The translations under genes and the position numbers were made by a program. Positions 47,830-59,648 of a DNA stretch of 64,000 nucleotides are shown one piece after another. The stretch spans positions 126,923,641 through 126,987,640 of the forward strand of contig NC_061862.1 in assembly GCF_907164915.1 (NCBI RefSeq), read 5' to 3'. The stretch comes from Impatiens glandulifera (Eukaryota; Streptophyta; Magnoliopsida; Ericales; Balsaminaceae). The notes beneath the pieces are model-generated. The model saw only the letters and a program-made list of their open reading frames with translations, was not told the DNA's origin and did not search any database. The first letter of the stretch is position 1; each line of letters starts with the position of its first letter.

Positions 47830-48673
47830 AAGCATTCGGCTAGATGTCTGGAAATACCAAAGTTGAGTAAAACCCGAGAGCACCTCTAAAATACCGAAGT
47901 TGAGCGAAAACCGAAGCTTTCTTCCAACTCATCATCAGGCGTCCAAAATGAAGTAAAACAAGACCATCTCAACAAACTAATGATTTCCACGTATGCTAAT
48001 CTTAACAAATGAATGGATGCCACATATGCAATATTATTCAAATTGCCTGTCCAATATCCAATACACCACGATCTTTGGAATATTCTCTGATGTACTATCC
48101 TAGAACACATCCAACGGAAAGAGGACAAGTGTCCATTGAAGAAGATCCGACCATTGCTGTGATTTAGATGTAAAAGAAGATCAAAGGAAAACAAAAAACA
48201 GATTTGACTTTCTAGGTTTTCCTGAAAATTAAAAACTCTCTCTACAAGAAATTTTCAAAAGCTCCTTGTCTTAACACTTTTGTGAGAGATTGTTTATACT
48301 GAAAATAATTGTATCACTTTTCTATATTGTGAGTTCTTTGTAAGTTGATAAAGTGTCTATCAACGAGTTTTGTGTTCTAGAAGTTCAGAAGCATGCAGTG
48401 TTTAAATCATGTGTGTCTGACCGGGTTTGTATAAGTGCTGTATTCAAACCAAATATTCTAGTGAATATCCTTCTCAAAGTTGAGAAAAAGGGTGACGTAG
48501 GAGAGTTTGCTCTGAACATCTATACACAAACTTTGTGTCTTGTGTTCTTTACATTCCCAATCTCCCAACCTTTTATCTGTCGCTTCAAGTCTAAACAAAT
48601 AGTTCCGCACTTAACTTTGTTCAAGAGTTTGTGAAGATTTGTGAAGAATAAAAACAAATATTATCTTCTAACA
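47830..48673 (+). repeat. Sirevirus-like LTR fragment
   Basis: Related in order to the LTRs at 51.7 and 59.6 kb: the CCACATATGC region, GGACAAGTGTCCATTG, then GGGTGACGTAGGAGAG with CTGAACATCTAT, CGCACTTAAC, and the end CTTCTAACA. The left terminus is unclear. No internal region follows, so it is a solo or broken LTR. Confidence 0.65.
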
Positions 48674-49025
48674 TAGATAATATCGAAGTGTAAGTCAACC
48701 CAGTTAACAATACTTGGTCAACCGCCTGTTATTTTTTACTCCTTTCCTGACATTTATATTTTTTATTTTTAAATAATATTTTGATTATATATGTGTAGTT
48801 TCTCAAATATATAAATTATATTATGTTTGAGATCTTTTTTAGTGGTAAAATATAATTTTAATTAATAAAATATAATTTTTGTGTTTGAGCTGAGTAGCTC
48901 GAATTGTCATCGAGCCGAGTTTGAGTATAAATTTTGATACTAGATCAAATTCGAGTATTTATAATGCAATTTGAGTCGAGTTCGAGTTGTATGGTACTCG
49001 AATTGTTTATACCCCTAAATTAGAC

Positions 49026-50402
49026 TAAGTTAAAACACTTGGGATAATTATTATACTTAGTATATCTTACGTGTTTTTAATTAATTCATATTACCTTAAA
49101 TATTAAATAAATAAAACATTTTAAAATATAAATTTGTAAATTACTTTTTTATATTAATTTAATTAATTTAGTTAGATTAATTAGTTAGTTTAGAAAGTTA
49201 GTAATTTACAAAATTAGTTAGATTAATTAGTTAGTTATTTTAGAAAATCAGTTAGTTATTTTTATCTTTTTATAAGTTAGTAAGATTATTTAAGAGTTGG
49301 TTGTTTAACTTTACAATTAATCTCTTAAAGTAACATTTTTCCTATTTTGTAGGGGAACTTGAAAATCAAAATCCGAAAGTTGAGAATCATGGGTGAAGAA
49401 GGGTCAAGATCCAATTCAAGATCCATGTTAAAAATTTAGAAAGGCCAAGATCCATTTCAAATCAAGAAAAGACCATGATCCAATTCAAGAAAGGCCATTT
49501 CGAAATCTAGTAGGTGTGATTCAAACCCATTTCAAAGTCAATTCAATGTCTGTGCATAGATCCAACCAAGGGAACCAATCGGTGACCTGGTCGAGAGCCC
49601 GACCAAGAACGATCGAGTCCGACTATGGATCCAACCGAGAGTGGAATTGGACCCTCATAGATAAAGGTGTTCATCGATTTAGTTTTTGAGTTAATCGAAT
49701 TTCTCGGTTCGATTTCTTCAAAATTTTATTTTTTTAGCCAATTTGAAAATCAAACTGAATTCGAATAAATTCTAATAAAACTAAACCGAATTCGAATCAA
49801 ATTTTATTTTCTATTTTCTTTTATTACCAAATCTTGAATTCAAATTATTCTAATTCAAGACAAAATTTGAACAAAAATGTTGAAAGACAGAGATATATAT
49901 TGAACGGTGAGATAGATCTTGAACTTGAAATAAGTGTTGAACAACGAAGATAGATCAAGACTTAAGAGTCTTGACAAAGAAGAAGCTCTAGAGATAGCGA
50001 TATTAGATAGATCGAAGGCTAGAGGGAAAATAAAACGAGATTAGATTAATAGTCTTATTTTTTATGTGGATGACATATGGTTTATGAATTCTCTTTTATA
50101 TGAGAATAAAGATAAAAGAGGGAGGTGTAAACTGTATAAATAGGTTAAGAGAATAGAGATGAGAGAGGAAGTGACAACTGGAAGATTGGGTGAAAGTAAA
50201 TAGAGATGAGGGAGACTAGAAAAAATATTTGATTAGAAGAGAGATTATTTGATTAGGTTAGAGAATAGAGAGATTATGTTTAAAGAATATATATAAATTA
50301 GGTGGGCGACTGATGAATTAGGTTTAGCGAATATAAATGAGGTGGGCGAGTGAAGAATTACGTTTACATATAAATGAAGTGGGTGGCTAAATTAGGTTTA
50401 AA

Positions 50403-50464
<62 letters not shown>

Positions 50465-51480
50465 AGTGATGAACTATTATATATTATACATAATAAATTA
50501 TATAATTTATAATAAAATAAATAAATTATTATATATTATATATTATATATAATAAATAATATAATATATAATAAAATAAATAATAAAAAATAAATTCGGT
50601 GTTCAGTTTGGTTTTGAGGTTAAAAACCAACTCGAAAACCAATTTGAAAACTATATTTGAATTCGAATTAGTTTGTAATTCGATTCAAAAACCGAAAATG
50701 AAATTTTCATTTGAATTATTTGAATTCAGTCAGATATTTGGTTCAAACCAAATATTGAATACCCTACTCCTAGAAGCTTCTAAATAATGGTTCATGAAAA
50801 AGGAGGGAAAAAGCATAGCCATTTTAAGTTCAAATTCAAATGGTTAAGTAATGAGGTGTTAACCAAAAGAATTCCAAGTTATGATGTCATAACCAATGAA
50901 TTCTTAATTCCTATTGGCCGAAATTTCATCCCACCTTATTTTAGTGATGTGTCAAATGGAAAGATATGTCACCTTGCAAAAAAAAAATGAAATTTTCTCA
51001 AAGTTAACACTTGGGTTAATTAGAGAAAATGTCATAACAATCTCTTCCCATTTTAATAGGTGTAGGTAGTTATTAATGAGTTTGTCCCTTAGGGTTTTCT
51101 TAGTCTCCATTATAAAACCCATTCTTTTGAACACCTAGCATGAAAATTGATCTTTCATTCACCACGCCCCTAGACTGTTGTCTGACCCCCATAAATCGCT
51201 CCCCATCCGTAGCTTAGCACGTGTCGTGGACATGTGGTAATACAGAGGAATACATCACGGGGTGGCTCGAGATTCGATGTATTTTAACATTTATTTGCGT
51301 GCTAGACATCTTTTAAAATAAAGCATTTAAAATTTAAAAGATTTTGAAAAAACCTGAAGCGGTAGACATCAATTATGTAAAAATAATTAATTCTTTATTC
51401 ATATTTTAATAATATGGGGGTTAAATAATAATTTAACCAGAATCTGATTTAAATTAATTAACATAACTAATTTAAAAGAT
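49026..51480. other. Intergenic; possible hAT-like remnant and (TA)n tract
   Basis: 49664-50770 begins AAGGTGTTCATCGATTT and ends with inverse-type TTGAATACCCTACTCC; the interior repeats GAATTCGAAT words. This may be an old hAT-like MITE, without confirmed target duplication. (TA)n lies at 50405-50460. No gene recognised. Confidence 0.35.
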
Positions 51481-51733
51481 TATTTATTTGAAAAACAAAG
51501 TCGCCAAGTGATTTTTTGAAACTCAATAAAATGATTCCTCTAAAAACGTATTTATATTAGAGTTTCTATAAAGGGGTTCGTTATTTGTTTATGCTCGGGA
51601 AATGACTTTCGCGCTATGTTCTCTATGCTCGCCTAAAGACCTTTTTAATTTTTTTTAAAATAAAAAAGTCTGGCTATGATAAATTTATTTCCTTTCATTA
51701 GTGTTCTAGTGGTCATAAACAATAATAAATTTA
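51481..51733. other. Possible Tat/Ogre-type Gypsy remnant interrupted by the retrotransposon
   Basis: GTCGCCAAGTGATTTTTTG and the following GGGTTCG..TTTCGCGC text resemble the 5' region of plant Tat/Ogre Gypsy elements (GAGTCGCCAC-type). Only non-coding sequence is present, so this rests on memory of that motif. Confidence 0.35.
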
Positions 51734-51738
51734 GACTA

Positions 51739-53254
51739 TGTTGGGTCAAATTAGTTTGACTAACGTTATTTTATTGATGTATTGGTAAAACTTTGATTAA
51801 GAATGAAGCTAAGTCGTCTAATTGTTTTTGTGCAGGTGCATTAAAACTATGCTAAATTAGACATGGTTTAAAACAAGCTAATTAGACGTAGTTAGACGTG
51901 CAGTCTAGCAGATACGTAGTTAGATGGACAGTCTAACATATACGTAGTTAGACGTGTAGTCTAACAGATACGTAGTTATATGTGCAGTCTAACAGATATG
52001 TAGTTAGATAGTCAGTCTAACAGATACGTAGTTAGACGTGTAGTCTAACAGATACATAGTTAGACGGGCAGTCTAACAGATACGTAGCTAGACGTGCAAT
52101 CTAACAGATACGTATTTAGACGTGTAGTCTAACAGATACGTAGTTAGACGGGCAATATAAGAAATACATAGTTAGACGGGAAATCTAACATATACGTAGT
52201 TAGACGTACAGTCTAACAGATACGTAGTTAGACATGTAGTCTAACAGATACGTAGTTAGATATGCAGTCTAACAGATACGTAGTTAGACATGCAGTCTAA
52301 TTCCATTAGACTTGGTGATCTAATGAATCTTGCTATTAGACGTTGACGTCTAACTCTCATTAGACTTAGCAGTCTAACGGAGCACGTCTAATGCCTCACT
52401 TCAGCAACTGTTTGAAGTTAGCATATGTCTACCCACGATCAACTAGATGTTCGCTACTTCTGCTCCACTCATCTGTGCACACCGGTACGCAAGCTATTTG
52501 TATCCAATGAATGAACGCCACATACGCGAATATTCCTCCCACTACTTGTTCAGTAAAGGACAGTTCCAGAAGAATATCCGGTGCACTACTAGTTCGGTAC
52601 GACCACAATCCTTGTGCACATAGCCTGTTGTACTCTTGTACTATGGAGGATTTCCAATGGGTTCTTTCCACGTATCCATCTAGAATATTCGACCGTTAGT
52701 GTCATGACTCTATATATAGATCCTCAAGGACAACGGTCGAGGTATCATAACAACAACAAGTTTGTACACGCCTTACAACGAGCTTACCAGCCTTATCTGC
52801 TATCAATCTCATACTCTTGCACTTACTGATTTGTACATCTTTAAGTTCAAGAGGGAATCAAAATCTATCTAGATAAGAAATACTCTTAATCAAATTATAA
52901 GTTGAACAGAGCCTGTTCTGTTCAACAGTTAGCTAGCCAGTAAACTGTATTTGATTCAAAGAAGTATAGTGAATCCTTCTGGTGGTTGGAAGAACGGGTG
53001 ACGTAGGAGAGTTTTGCTCCGAACATCCATAAAAAACATGCTGTGTTCTTTACATTCTGTCTTTCTTTCTCTTATTGGTTCATAACTTCAAACCTGAACA
53101 AATAGTTCCGCACTTGAATCATTTCAAGTGTTTGCAAGGGTTTGTGAAGAATAGAAAGTGATATTAATCCCTAACATGATTTCTATCAAACCGTTTTCCA
53201 GAAGTTGTCATCAATAGTTAGACCCCCGTGTCTATTGATTACACCGATCTATCA
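51739..53254 (+). repeat. 5' LTR of element C
   Basis: 1,516 bp. It contains fifteen 28-bp units (51888-52306), a TATA box TATATATAG at 52711-52719, the shared GGGTGACGTAGGAGAG..CTCCGAACATCCAT block at about 52996-53033, and the end CTATCA. It is 369 bp longer than the 3' LTR: ten extra 28-bp units plus about 90 bp near its start. Confidence 0.9.
51888..52306. repeat. 28-bp tandem array in the 5' LTR, about 15 units
   Basis: The unit is GTAGTTAGACGTGCAGTCTA plus ACAGATAC. TTAGAC and GTCTAA within each unit can pair as a 6-bp stem with a 5-base loop. Substitutions that keep the spacing are frequent. Confidence 0.92.
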
Positions 53255-53255
53255 A

Positions 53256-53270
53256 TTGGAATCAGAGCCT
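53256..53270 (+). promoter_or_regulatory. Primer-binding site of element C
   Basis: TTGGAATCAGAGCC, one change from the TGGTATCAGAGC tRNA-Met PBS, begins two bases after the 5' LTR. Confidence 0.75.
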
Positions 53271-53298
53271 TGTTTCTATTCACAAGCTACCACCAAGA

Positions 53299-55101
53299 AT
53301 GTCGACCATATCCAAAGATGCCAATGCCACTACAATCCCCACGTTCTCAAAAGAAAACTATATTGTGTGGAAGAAAATAGTCCATGCTCATCTTTCCTCT
53401 CATCTTTATCATAGATGGTCCCATCAAAATCGAAAAGAACAAATCCGAATGGATCAGCGAAGATAAGAGGAGGAATAACCTCAACAACATGGCATTGGAC
53501 GTTCTGTACAGATCTCTTGACGACAGCATGTTCAACTACATCATCGAGTGTGAAACTGCCAAGGAGATCTGCGACAGACTCACTCAACTGTGTGAGGGAA
53601 ATGAGCAGACCAAAGAGAACAAAATTATGGTTTCCACTCAGCAGTTCGACAACTTTAAAATGCGTCCTAGAGAAACAATGATAGAGTTTGACATAAGGTT
53701 CAACAAAGTTATCTTCACTCTATCCTTTCTTGGAAAGACCTACAGCAACAGGGAGATTTTTATCAAGGTAATGCGAGATTTACCAAGGGAGTGTGACATA
53801 AAGATGATGGTAATGAGGGAATCCAAAGACCTCAACAAGATCGGGCTCTTCGATCTGTTTTCTGATCTCAAGGCCTATGAGTTCGAGTTGAATACAAGGA
53901 TTGAAGAAGATCAACCCTCATCCACCATCATTACCAAAGCCTTGGTGACTGTAGAAGAGCCACCAGTTTCCCCTGATGTGATGACAACTGCCCAGCAGCT
54001 CAGCAACGATGCTATGTCTCTCTTCGTGAAGAAGTTTGGCAAATTCGTGAAGAAGTTTGGCAAATTAATGAAGAAGAGCAATTCTAACTCAAGCTCTTCA
54101 AATACTAATGACGATAAGAAATCTAAAGTTAATGTTAAATGTTTTAACTGTGGTATTTTAGGTCATTACAAATCGGAATGTCGGAAGCCGAAGCGTGATG
54201 AGAAGAAGAAGGACGACAAAAAGGAGCTGAAGGCTCTTTTGGCAGGCAACGGGAAGAACAAATGGAACTTTAGTGATTATGACTCATCATCCAGTGATAG
54301 TGATGATGAAGTGGTTGTTTGTTTCATTGTAAGAGAAGAAGAAGAAGCTCAGGAATCTGAGTTATTTGACTTCTCTTCTGAAAAATTTTTAAGGGAAGAA
54401 CTAGTAGCTGCACTAAATGACATGGTCATAGAGTACAGAAAGCTATCAGAGTCCCAAAATGAAATAAAATCTTTCTCTGAAGTCTCTCAACCTATTTTAT
54501 CTCAAACTCTAGAATCAAACATTCTTGAAAATGGCAAGGTCAAGATCTCATCTAAGAATGAGATGCTCAAAGAACAGATAAAACTTTCTCTTTTGAAAAC
54601 AAACGGTTAAATTATATTGTCAGTGCTTGGACAATTACTAGAGAAGCTGTCAAATATCAGATCAGTCTGTTAAAACCTTCTGGATCCAAATCCGGTTTAG
54701 GATTTGATAGCAATGACCCAAACCAGTCATGTAAGAAGTTAAACTCAGCAACTAACAAGCTTAAACCAATAAGTTTTGTCAAAGGGAGTTTAACTGATAT
54801 TGAAACTGATCCAATACATGAGGAGTTAACTTTGAAGGATAAAATAACCTATGTTCCGCCAACTGTTAACTTGCTGAAAATTAAGTTGGAAGCAGCCAGC
54901 AAGTCTGACAATCTAAAATCTGATAAGAAGTCAAGGAGTTTTAAAAAGAAAATCATCCTCTAAAGCTAAGAGATCAGTGGTTAGCAGGAAGACGCCTGCT
55001 AAGTCTAGATCATACGCATTAATTACAACACAAAATGAGAAATCCATAAAGATAACTCAAATATGGATACCCAAGTGACTGATTGATCGAGAACCCAAGT
55101 G
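53299..55101 (+). pseudogene. gag: gag of element C
   Basis: The ATG at 53299 begins MSTISKDANAT and reads YIVWKK, the gag N-terminal motif. A 17-base deletion near 53403 (against element B) shifts the frame; the main frame then runs 53384-54610. It shows the UBN2-like helical domain (ALDVLYRSLDD, CETAKEICDRLTQLCEGN, FDNFKMRPRETM) and the CCHC zinc knuckle CFNCGILGHYKSEC at 54140-54181, followed by Lys-rich KPKRDEKKKDDKKE. A SDYDSSSSDSDDE acidic stretch and a helix-rich ELVAALNDMVIEYRKL region come next. A further frameshift near 54580 precedes a Lys/Ser-rich tail and an ending equivalent to GPK-stop at about 55098-55100. The product would package element RNA. Confidence 0.88.
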
Positions 55102-56098
55102 AATATGAGTACCAAAATTGTAAATATTTCTTTATGTAGTTGATACAGGAAAGCTGCAAAAAGGAAGCTTGGAGCATACTCTTCTAAGGACATGCTCTAG
55201 AAGATCAATAATGGCACTCGCCAATCTTAAGGACTAAGTGTTTTCTGCCTTAAAAAAATATTTTTGGTCTTAAGGACCTCAAAACATTAATTTATTCTTT
55301 TTTTGTACATGCATAAATTGAGGGGGAAATTTACTGTATAAATAAAGATGCACGCAGACTAAAGCCTTAATCGGTCTATTAGACGAGGTTGTCTAAAAGA
55401 AAAACCAAGTACTTAGAAGTATTCTTACTTACACACTCTATGCTTCTAAGATAAAGTGTATTGGTTGATACCCTGCGCGGTTAGATGTTGATGTCTAATA
55501 GACGTTTAGACATTTATAAGACAAGAGCAATTCGAGGCTCATGTCTAACCAAACACACGTCTAATGCGTTCTGTTCATGCGTAATTAGACATCGACGTCT
55601 AATAGACGTTTAGACATCTATAAGACATGTAATTAGACGCCTGCGTCTAATAGACTCATGCGTCTAATAGACGCTTAATCCTCATAGATTGTAGAAGTAA
55701 GGAAAACATCTAACTACATGTGCTATAAGATGCTTCATTTTCAAAAACTAATTAAGGATAGCTGTCCTCTATGCGGTGTCATCTAATTTTCCCGCTTAAA
55801 CATTAAAACAGTCACTTTCAAATAACATGAAAACACATGTCTTTCAAGTTAAAAGAGAAAGACTGATATACCCTTAAATTAATGATGACAATCTTTGAGA
55901 AAAGACGTCTAATATTAATTAGTGGGTCCTACTTTTATGTAAAGTGACGGTTAAGCCATGCGACTCTTCGAAGTCTATTTAAGGACATATTGTATGCGAT
56001 TGAAACCTTTACGCCCACAAATTTCTTAAGAACCCTAGCTTTCTCTAACTTCTCTCTTAAGAATTCAGTTCATCTTGAGTCTGTTCATATTCTCTCTA
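55102..56098 (+). promoter_or_regulatory. gag-ORF3 spacer with TTAGACG words and a TATA-like box
   Basis: This occupies the place of pol. TTAGACG/CGTCTAA words cluster at 55370-55690. TATTTAAGG at 55976-55984 is 115 bases before the ORF3 ATG, with a CT-rich leader (CTTTCTCTAACTTCTCTC). Conserved with element B at 32417-33383. Confidence 0.6.
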
Positions 56099-59000
56099 AT
56101 GGCTAACAAGAAGATTACCATTGGTCACTACACTTTGCAGGTAGAATTTGCCTTGGTGTATTCTTTCGATCAACAGGAAGTGGTTGATATGTTCCGATCC
56201 TTAGAGTATTCCGGCCTCAAAAAATATCTCGGCGGTCCTTTCATTTTCCATGAGAAGGAAGTTCAGAAGTTCTTCAAGTCGGTGATAATGGTTGGTGATT
56301 TCATTTCTGCGACTGTGAACGAGACAATTATTTCTTTTGATGAGGCAGCTTATGCGGAGTTCTTTGAACTTCCATCGGAGAGCCACACTTTTAATCTTCA
56401 TATTCCAGCAGAAACCATCACGGAGATGAAGAATGTTTTCTCAACCGACGGTTCGGAAATCAGGCTGAATGGGAGTAAGAAGGTTCTCAAACTGCATTTT
56501 ATTCTGTTGAATGACATCATTGCGAAGGCTCTTCAAGGAAGAGCAGGTTCTTTGATCTATATAGTTAGGATTGTTTCAACTATATGACAGATATTTCAAA
56601 GGGTATTCAAGTTAACTGGGCTTCTATGCACTTTTCTAATCTTTGTGGGTCGATTGAGTCTAAAAACAAGGAAAGTGTGGGATTCGCTGCCCAACTCAGC
56701 CGATTTCTAGAACATTTGGGGTTCCTATGGGGAGGGTGAGGCTATTAACACTAGTCGTGTTTTTATCTTTTCCACGGTTTCTAACACTCTCTCAAGAATG
56801 AAGAACTCAAAGGAGTCATTCTCTGGCTCGTCTCGCCAACAGACGGTGGCAAATCTGTCACTCGATCCAAGCAACCAACAACTTCTATTATCTCTACGGG
56901 GGCAAAAAGGGACATAACTGTTACAGAATCGGAGGCTAGTTCTAATAGCCAAAAAAGCTCTTCGAAGAAAGATTCTGGAGTGGTTGACTCCAGAGCAAAG
57001 AAAGGTCCTCCTTCCCTTGCAGCCATCCCTATGTCTTCGCTTTCTCCATACGCCAGCCTGTTGAAAAGTCGGCAAAGTCTTCCGCTTCAAAAGGTGATTA
57101 GTTAAAGGCGCCTAGGGCATCTAAGTTATCCAAGGCATCATCTAAGGTAATTTCCCCTCTTTCTCTAGCTGAAGTGCCTACTTTTAGTGTTCCTATGTTG
57201 GAACAACTTGTATTTGTTTCTATTCCTTTGTTGGAACAAGCTGTCGGGCCAACTGTTGAGCCAATTGGTCCAAATGTTGAAAGTATTGATAGGATTCAAT
57301 CTCCTATCCGCCCAAAAGAACTTGTAGCTTCTGAAACTACTGTTACTGCCAAAACAGAGCAGAGTGCTGTTCCAACCCCTATTGCTATAGTATTGTCTGA
57401 ACAGGCTCCCATTCTGCAAAATGTCGAGCCACTAGTATATAAGATTGTTCAAGAAAAGTCCGATGTCACAGGAAAAGGAGTTCTGTCTAAGATCTCAGAA
57501 GGGTATTTTTCCAAGACCTTAACACCTCACGAAATTATGAGGGCCACCAGGAGAGCTGCTGACATAACTATTGGTGAACCAAGACCAATTCCTAAACATG
57601 TTGAGGTTATTGGAAAGGGCAAGTCTATTGCAAGTGAATCCGATGAGGAAGTTTTTGAAGCAACATGTATTGTCAATTTAATGATGGATCAAACCAATGC
57701 GAAAGCACCTGCAAACATTAATATCTTCGACACCTATGTGTTGAACAGAGGGGCCAATAGGTATGATCAAGTTATTAAAGGAAAAGGTGTTAGCGAAAAA
57801 TGGATGAAGCTGGTTAGTGTGGAGAAACGTGTCCTAAAGTGGGCTAAAACCTCTGAGGTCTATGAAGCTTTCAAGAGGAATGATCTGGTGGAAGCAAACA
57901 TCAGAGGTCGTATTCTCTTTCTTCTGCTTGAAGTAAGAAAATAAAATTTCAATCCGATGGAAAGAAATGCTGCTGTAAAAGAAAAAGCCATAAAGAGACT
58001 TGATCAAATCATGCAAAGCTATAGCTCAACTGTTCTCAGATTTTTTCATAACGCCGACTGTTCAGGGTTGAATCCATTTTATAATCCATCAAATGAAGAC
58101 AAGACGATGCAAATCTCTAAGGATAATAATTTGATTTCACTGGTAAAAGAGCAAGCTGCTGCTCATCTAATTGAATTGGGTAATTTGTATGCTGAAGAGA
58201 AACGCCACTTGGCCCAGCCTATTATCAATTAGACTCAGGATCACGTTCAACCTGATCCAATCATGGAAGAAGAGGAGAATAATGCTGAAATGCTGAAATT
58301 ATTCAACCGCCTGTTCAATAGAAATTAGAAGATTGGGAAACCCCTGTTCTAGAGGCAGAAAAATTTCCAATAAAAGAGACGGAGGCTGATCAGCCTATTG
58401 AAGCACAATCTGGGGGGGGGGGAACCCTCAAAAGAAGACGAATCTGATAAGAGTCCTTCAACTAAGGTGGAACAAGCTAAAAACGAAAATTCATCAGAAG
58501 GATTACCATCTCCTCGATCCTTTCCTAAAATAATAACTACGAACATTTTTGAAAGAGTTACTGATTTACCCCTTCATCCCTGAGAAACTTCAAAACAAAT
58601 TCTTAAGGTTTGTGAAAACATTCTTAGAGATCAAGAGAAGTCTAAAGATGCATCTGAGGAAGAAGAACTGGAGTATTCTATGTAGGTTCATACTCATGTT
58701 AGTCCCATTCAAACTGCTCCTGCCAACTCTCAAGAAGTGTCATATATTGAAGAAACCTCCCTTGGTGGAGCAAAGCTCTTAAAGTGTATGGAGGAGATGA
58801 TGAGCACTCTTCAGAAGAATATGCTGGATATGCAGTTTAGAATGATGAATCTTGAGAAGGGATACAGTTTAAACAAGAAATAATTTTCTTCTTTTCTTGC
58901 AACTCAAAAAGAATTGGAGAAGACGATGAAGAAAAATACTTACGAAGTCAACATCGTCAATACCACCTATTCCAAGTTTGAAAAGAATCTTTTCAAAAGA

Positions 59001-59525
59001 CAATCGACGAAGTTTGAGGAACAAAGAGAATTTTACCTGAATCTTCATCAGGAAATTATGACTGGAATGAATCTTGTTCAAGATCAAATGGTTGAGATAA
59101 CCAAGCATATGAATAGAGCCGACACTGAACGTATGGAACAAGCTGACTCTTTTGCAAGATTGATTCAAGCAATGGAAGACACTGAAGTTGTTGTTGAGAA
59201 AGAGAAAGCCCTTATTATCGCTGGCACTGTTAAAAAGGGGGAAGAGAGTTCAAGAGGCGGTAACTTAAGAAGAGGTGCTTCGAGAGGCACTAGATCAAAA
59301 AGAAAAGTTGCCAATGAAGAAAGATGCAGACTAGTCAAAAGAGGCGGAGGTCGCGGTGGTAACCGAGGTGGTAGATGTGGTGGCCGTAATGGTGGTCGTG
59401 CTCTCATCCCTCAATTTCGTAATCTCCTGACTGCTGAAGGGTTTGCTGATCCAAACGTGAAAAGGGAAGAAAATAATCTCTTTTCTTTATTTATCTTTAG
59501 TTGGTTTTTGGAACTTGGTTTTTGA
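56099..59525 (+). pseudogene. Long extra ORF (ORF3) of element C, several frameshifts
   Basis: ATG at 56099 (MANKKITIGHYTLQV). The first ~215 codons are the ORF3 domain shared with 4898-5659 and 6103-6805: LEYSGLKKYLGG, FFKSVIMVGDFI, EAAYAEFFELPSE, LKLHFILLNDIIAKALQ and, after a frameshift near 56570, VNWASMHFSNLC and GFAAQLSRFLEHLG. Next come a Ser/Lys-rich linker, an open 256-codon stretch (57174-57944) with Val/Pro-rich repeats then GKGVSEKWMKLVSVEKRVLKW, a helical stretch to 58232, an acidic linker, and a coiled-coil-like region (58795-59200; MEEMMSTLQKNMLDMQ..MNLEKG type). The tail is Arg/Gly-rich (59230-59400; RGGNRGGRCGGRNGGR), typical of RNA binding. There is no membrane segment. The whole equals roughly 1,100 codons. 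Its function is unknown to me; an RNA- or capsid-associated accessory role is a guess. Confidence 0.68.
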
Positions 59526-59634
59526 ACATGGTTTTTGGAACTTACGCTTGAAGTTTGTGAACTAATGTTATTCTTATTTTAATTTGATGGGTGGTTATCT
59601 TATGTTATTAATTTTGCAAAGTTTTAACATCATC

Positions 59635-59648
59635 AAAAAGAGGGAAAT
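59635..59648 (+). promoter_or_regulatory. Polypurine tract of element C
   Basis: AAAAAGAGGGAAAT directly precedes the 3' LTR start TGTTGGG. Confidence 0.85.

Larger units (their letters stand above)
45357..49017. mobile_element. hAT-type element with perfect 8-bp target duplication AATTAGAC
   Basis: Left end TAGGGGTGTGAACGATG, right end GTTTATACCCCTA. AATTAGAC flanks it at 45349-45356 and 49018-49025. Subterminal GAGCTCGAG/GAGTAGCTCG repeats lie at 45890-46020 and inverted at 48880-49000, a known style of plant hAT ends. No transposase was recognised; the interior holds LTR pieces and a (TA)n tract. Confidence 0.75.

Noticed and set aside
51888..52306. Regularly spaced repeats resembling a CRISPR array
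   Set aside because: The units are contiguous 28-bp tandem repeats without unique spacers, inside an LTR of a plant retrotransposon.
59165..59407. Pro/Arg/Leu-rich minus-strand frame
   Set aside because: Antisense shadow of the Arg/Gly-rich tail of ORF3.
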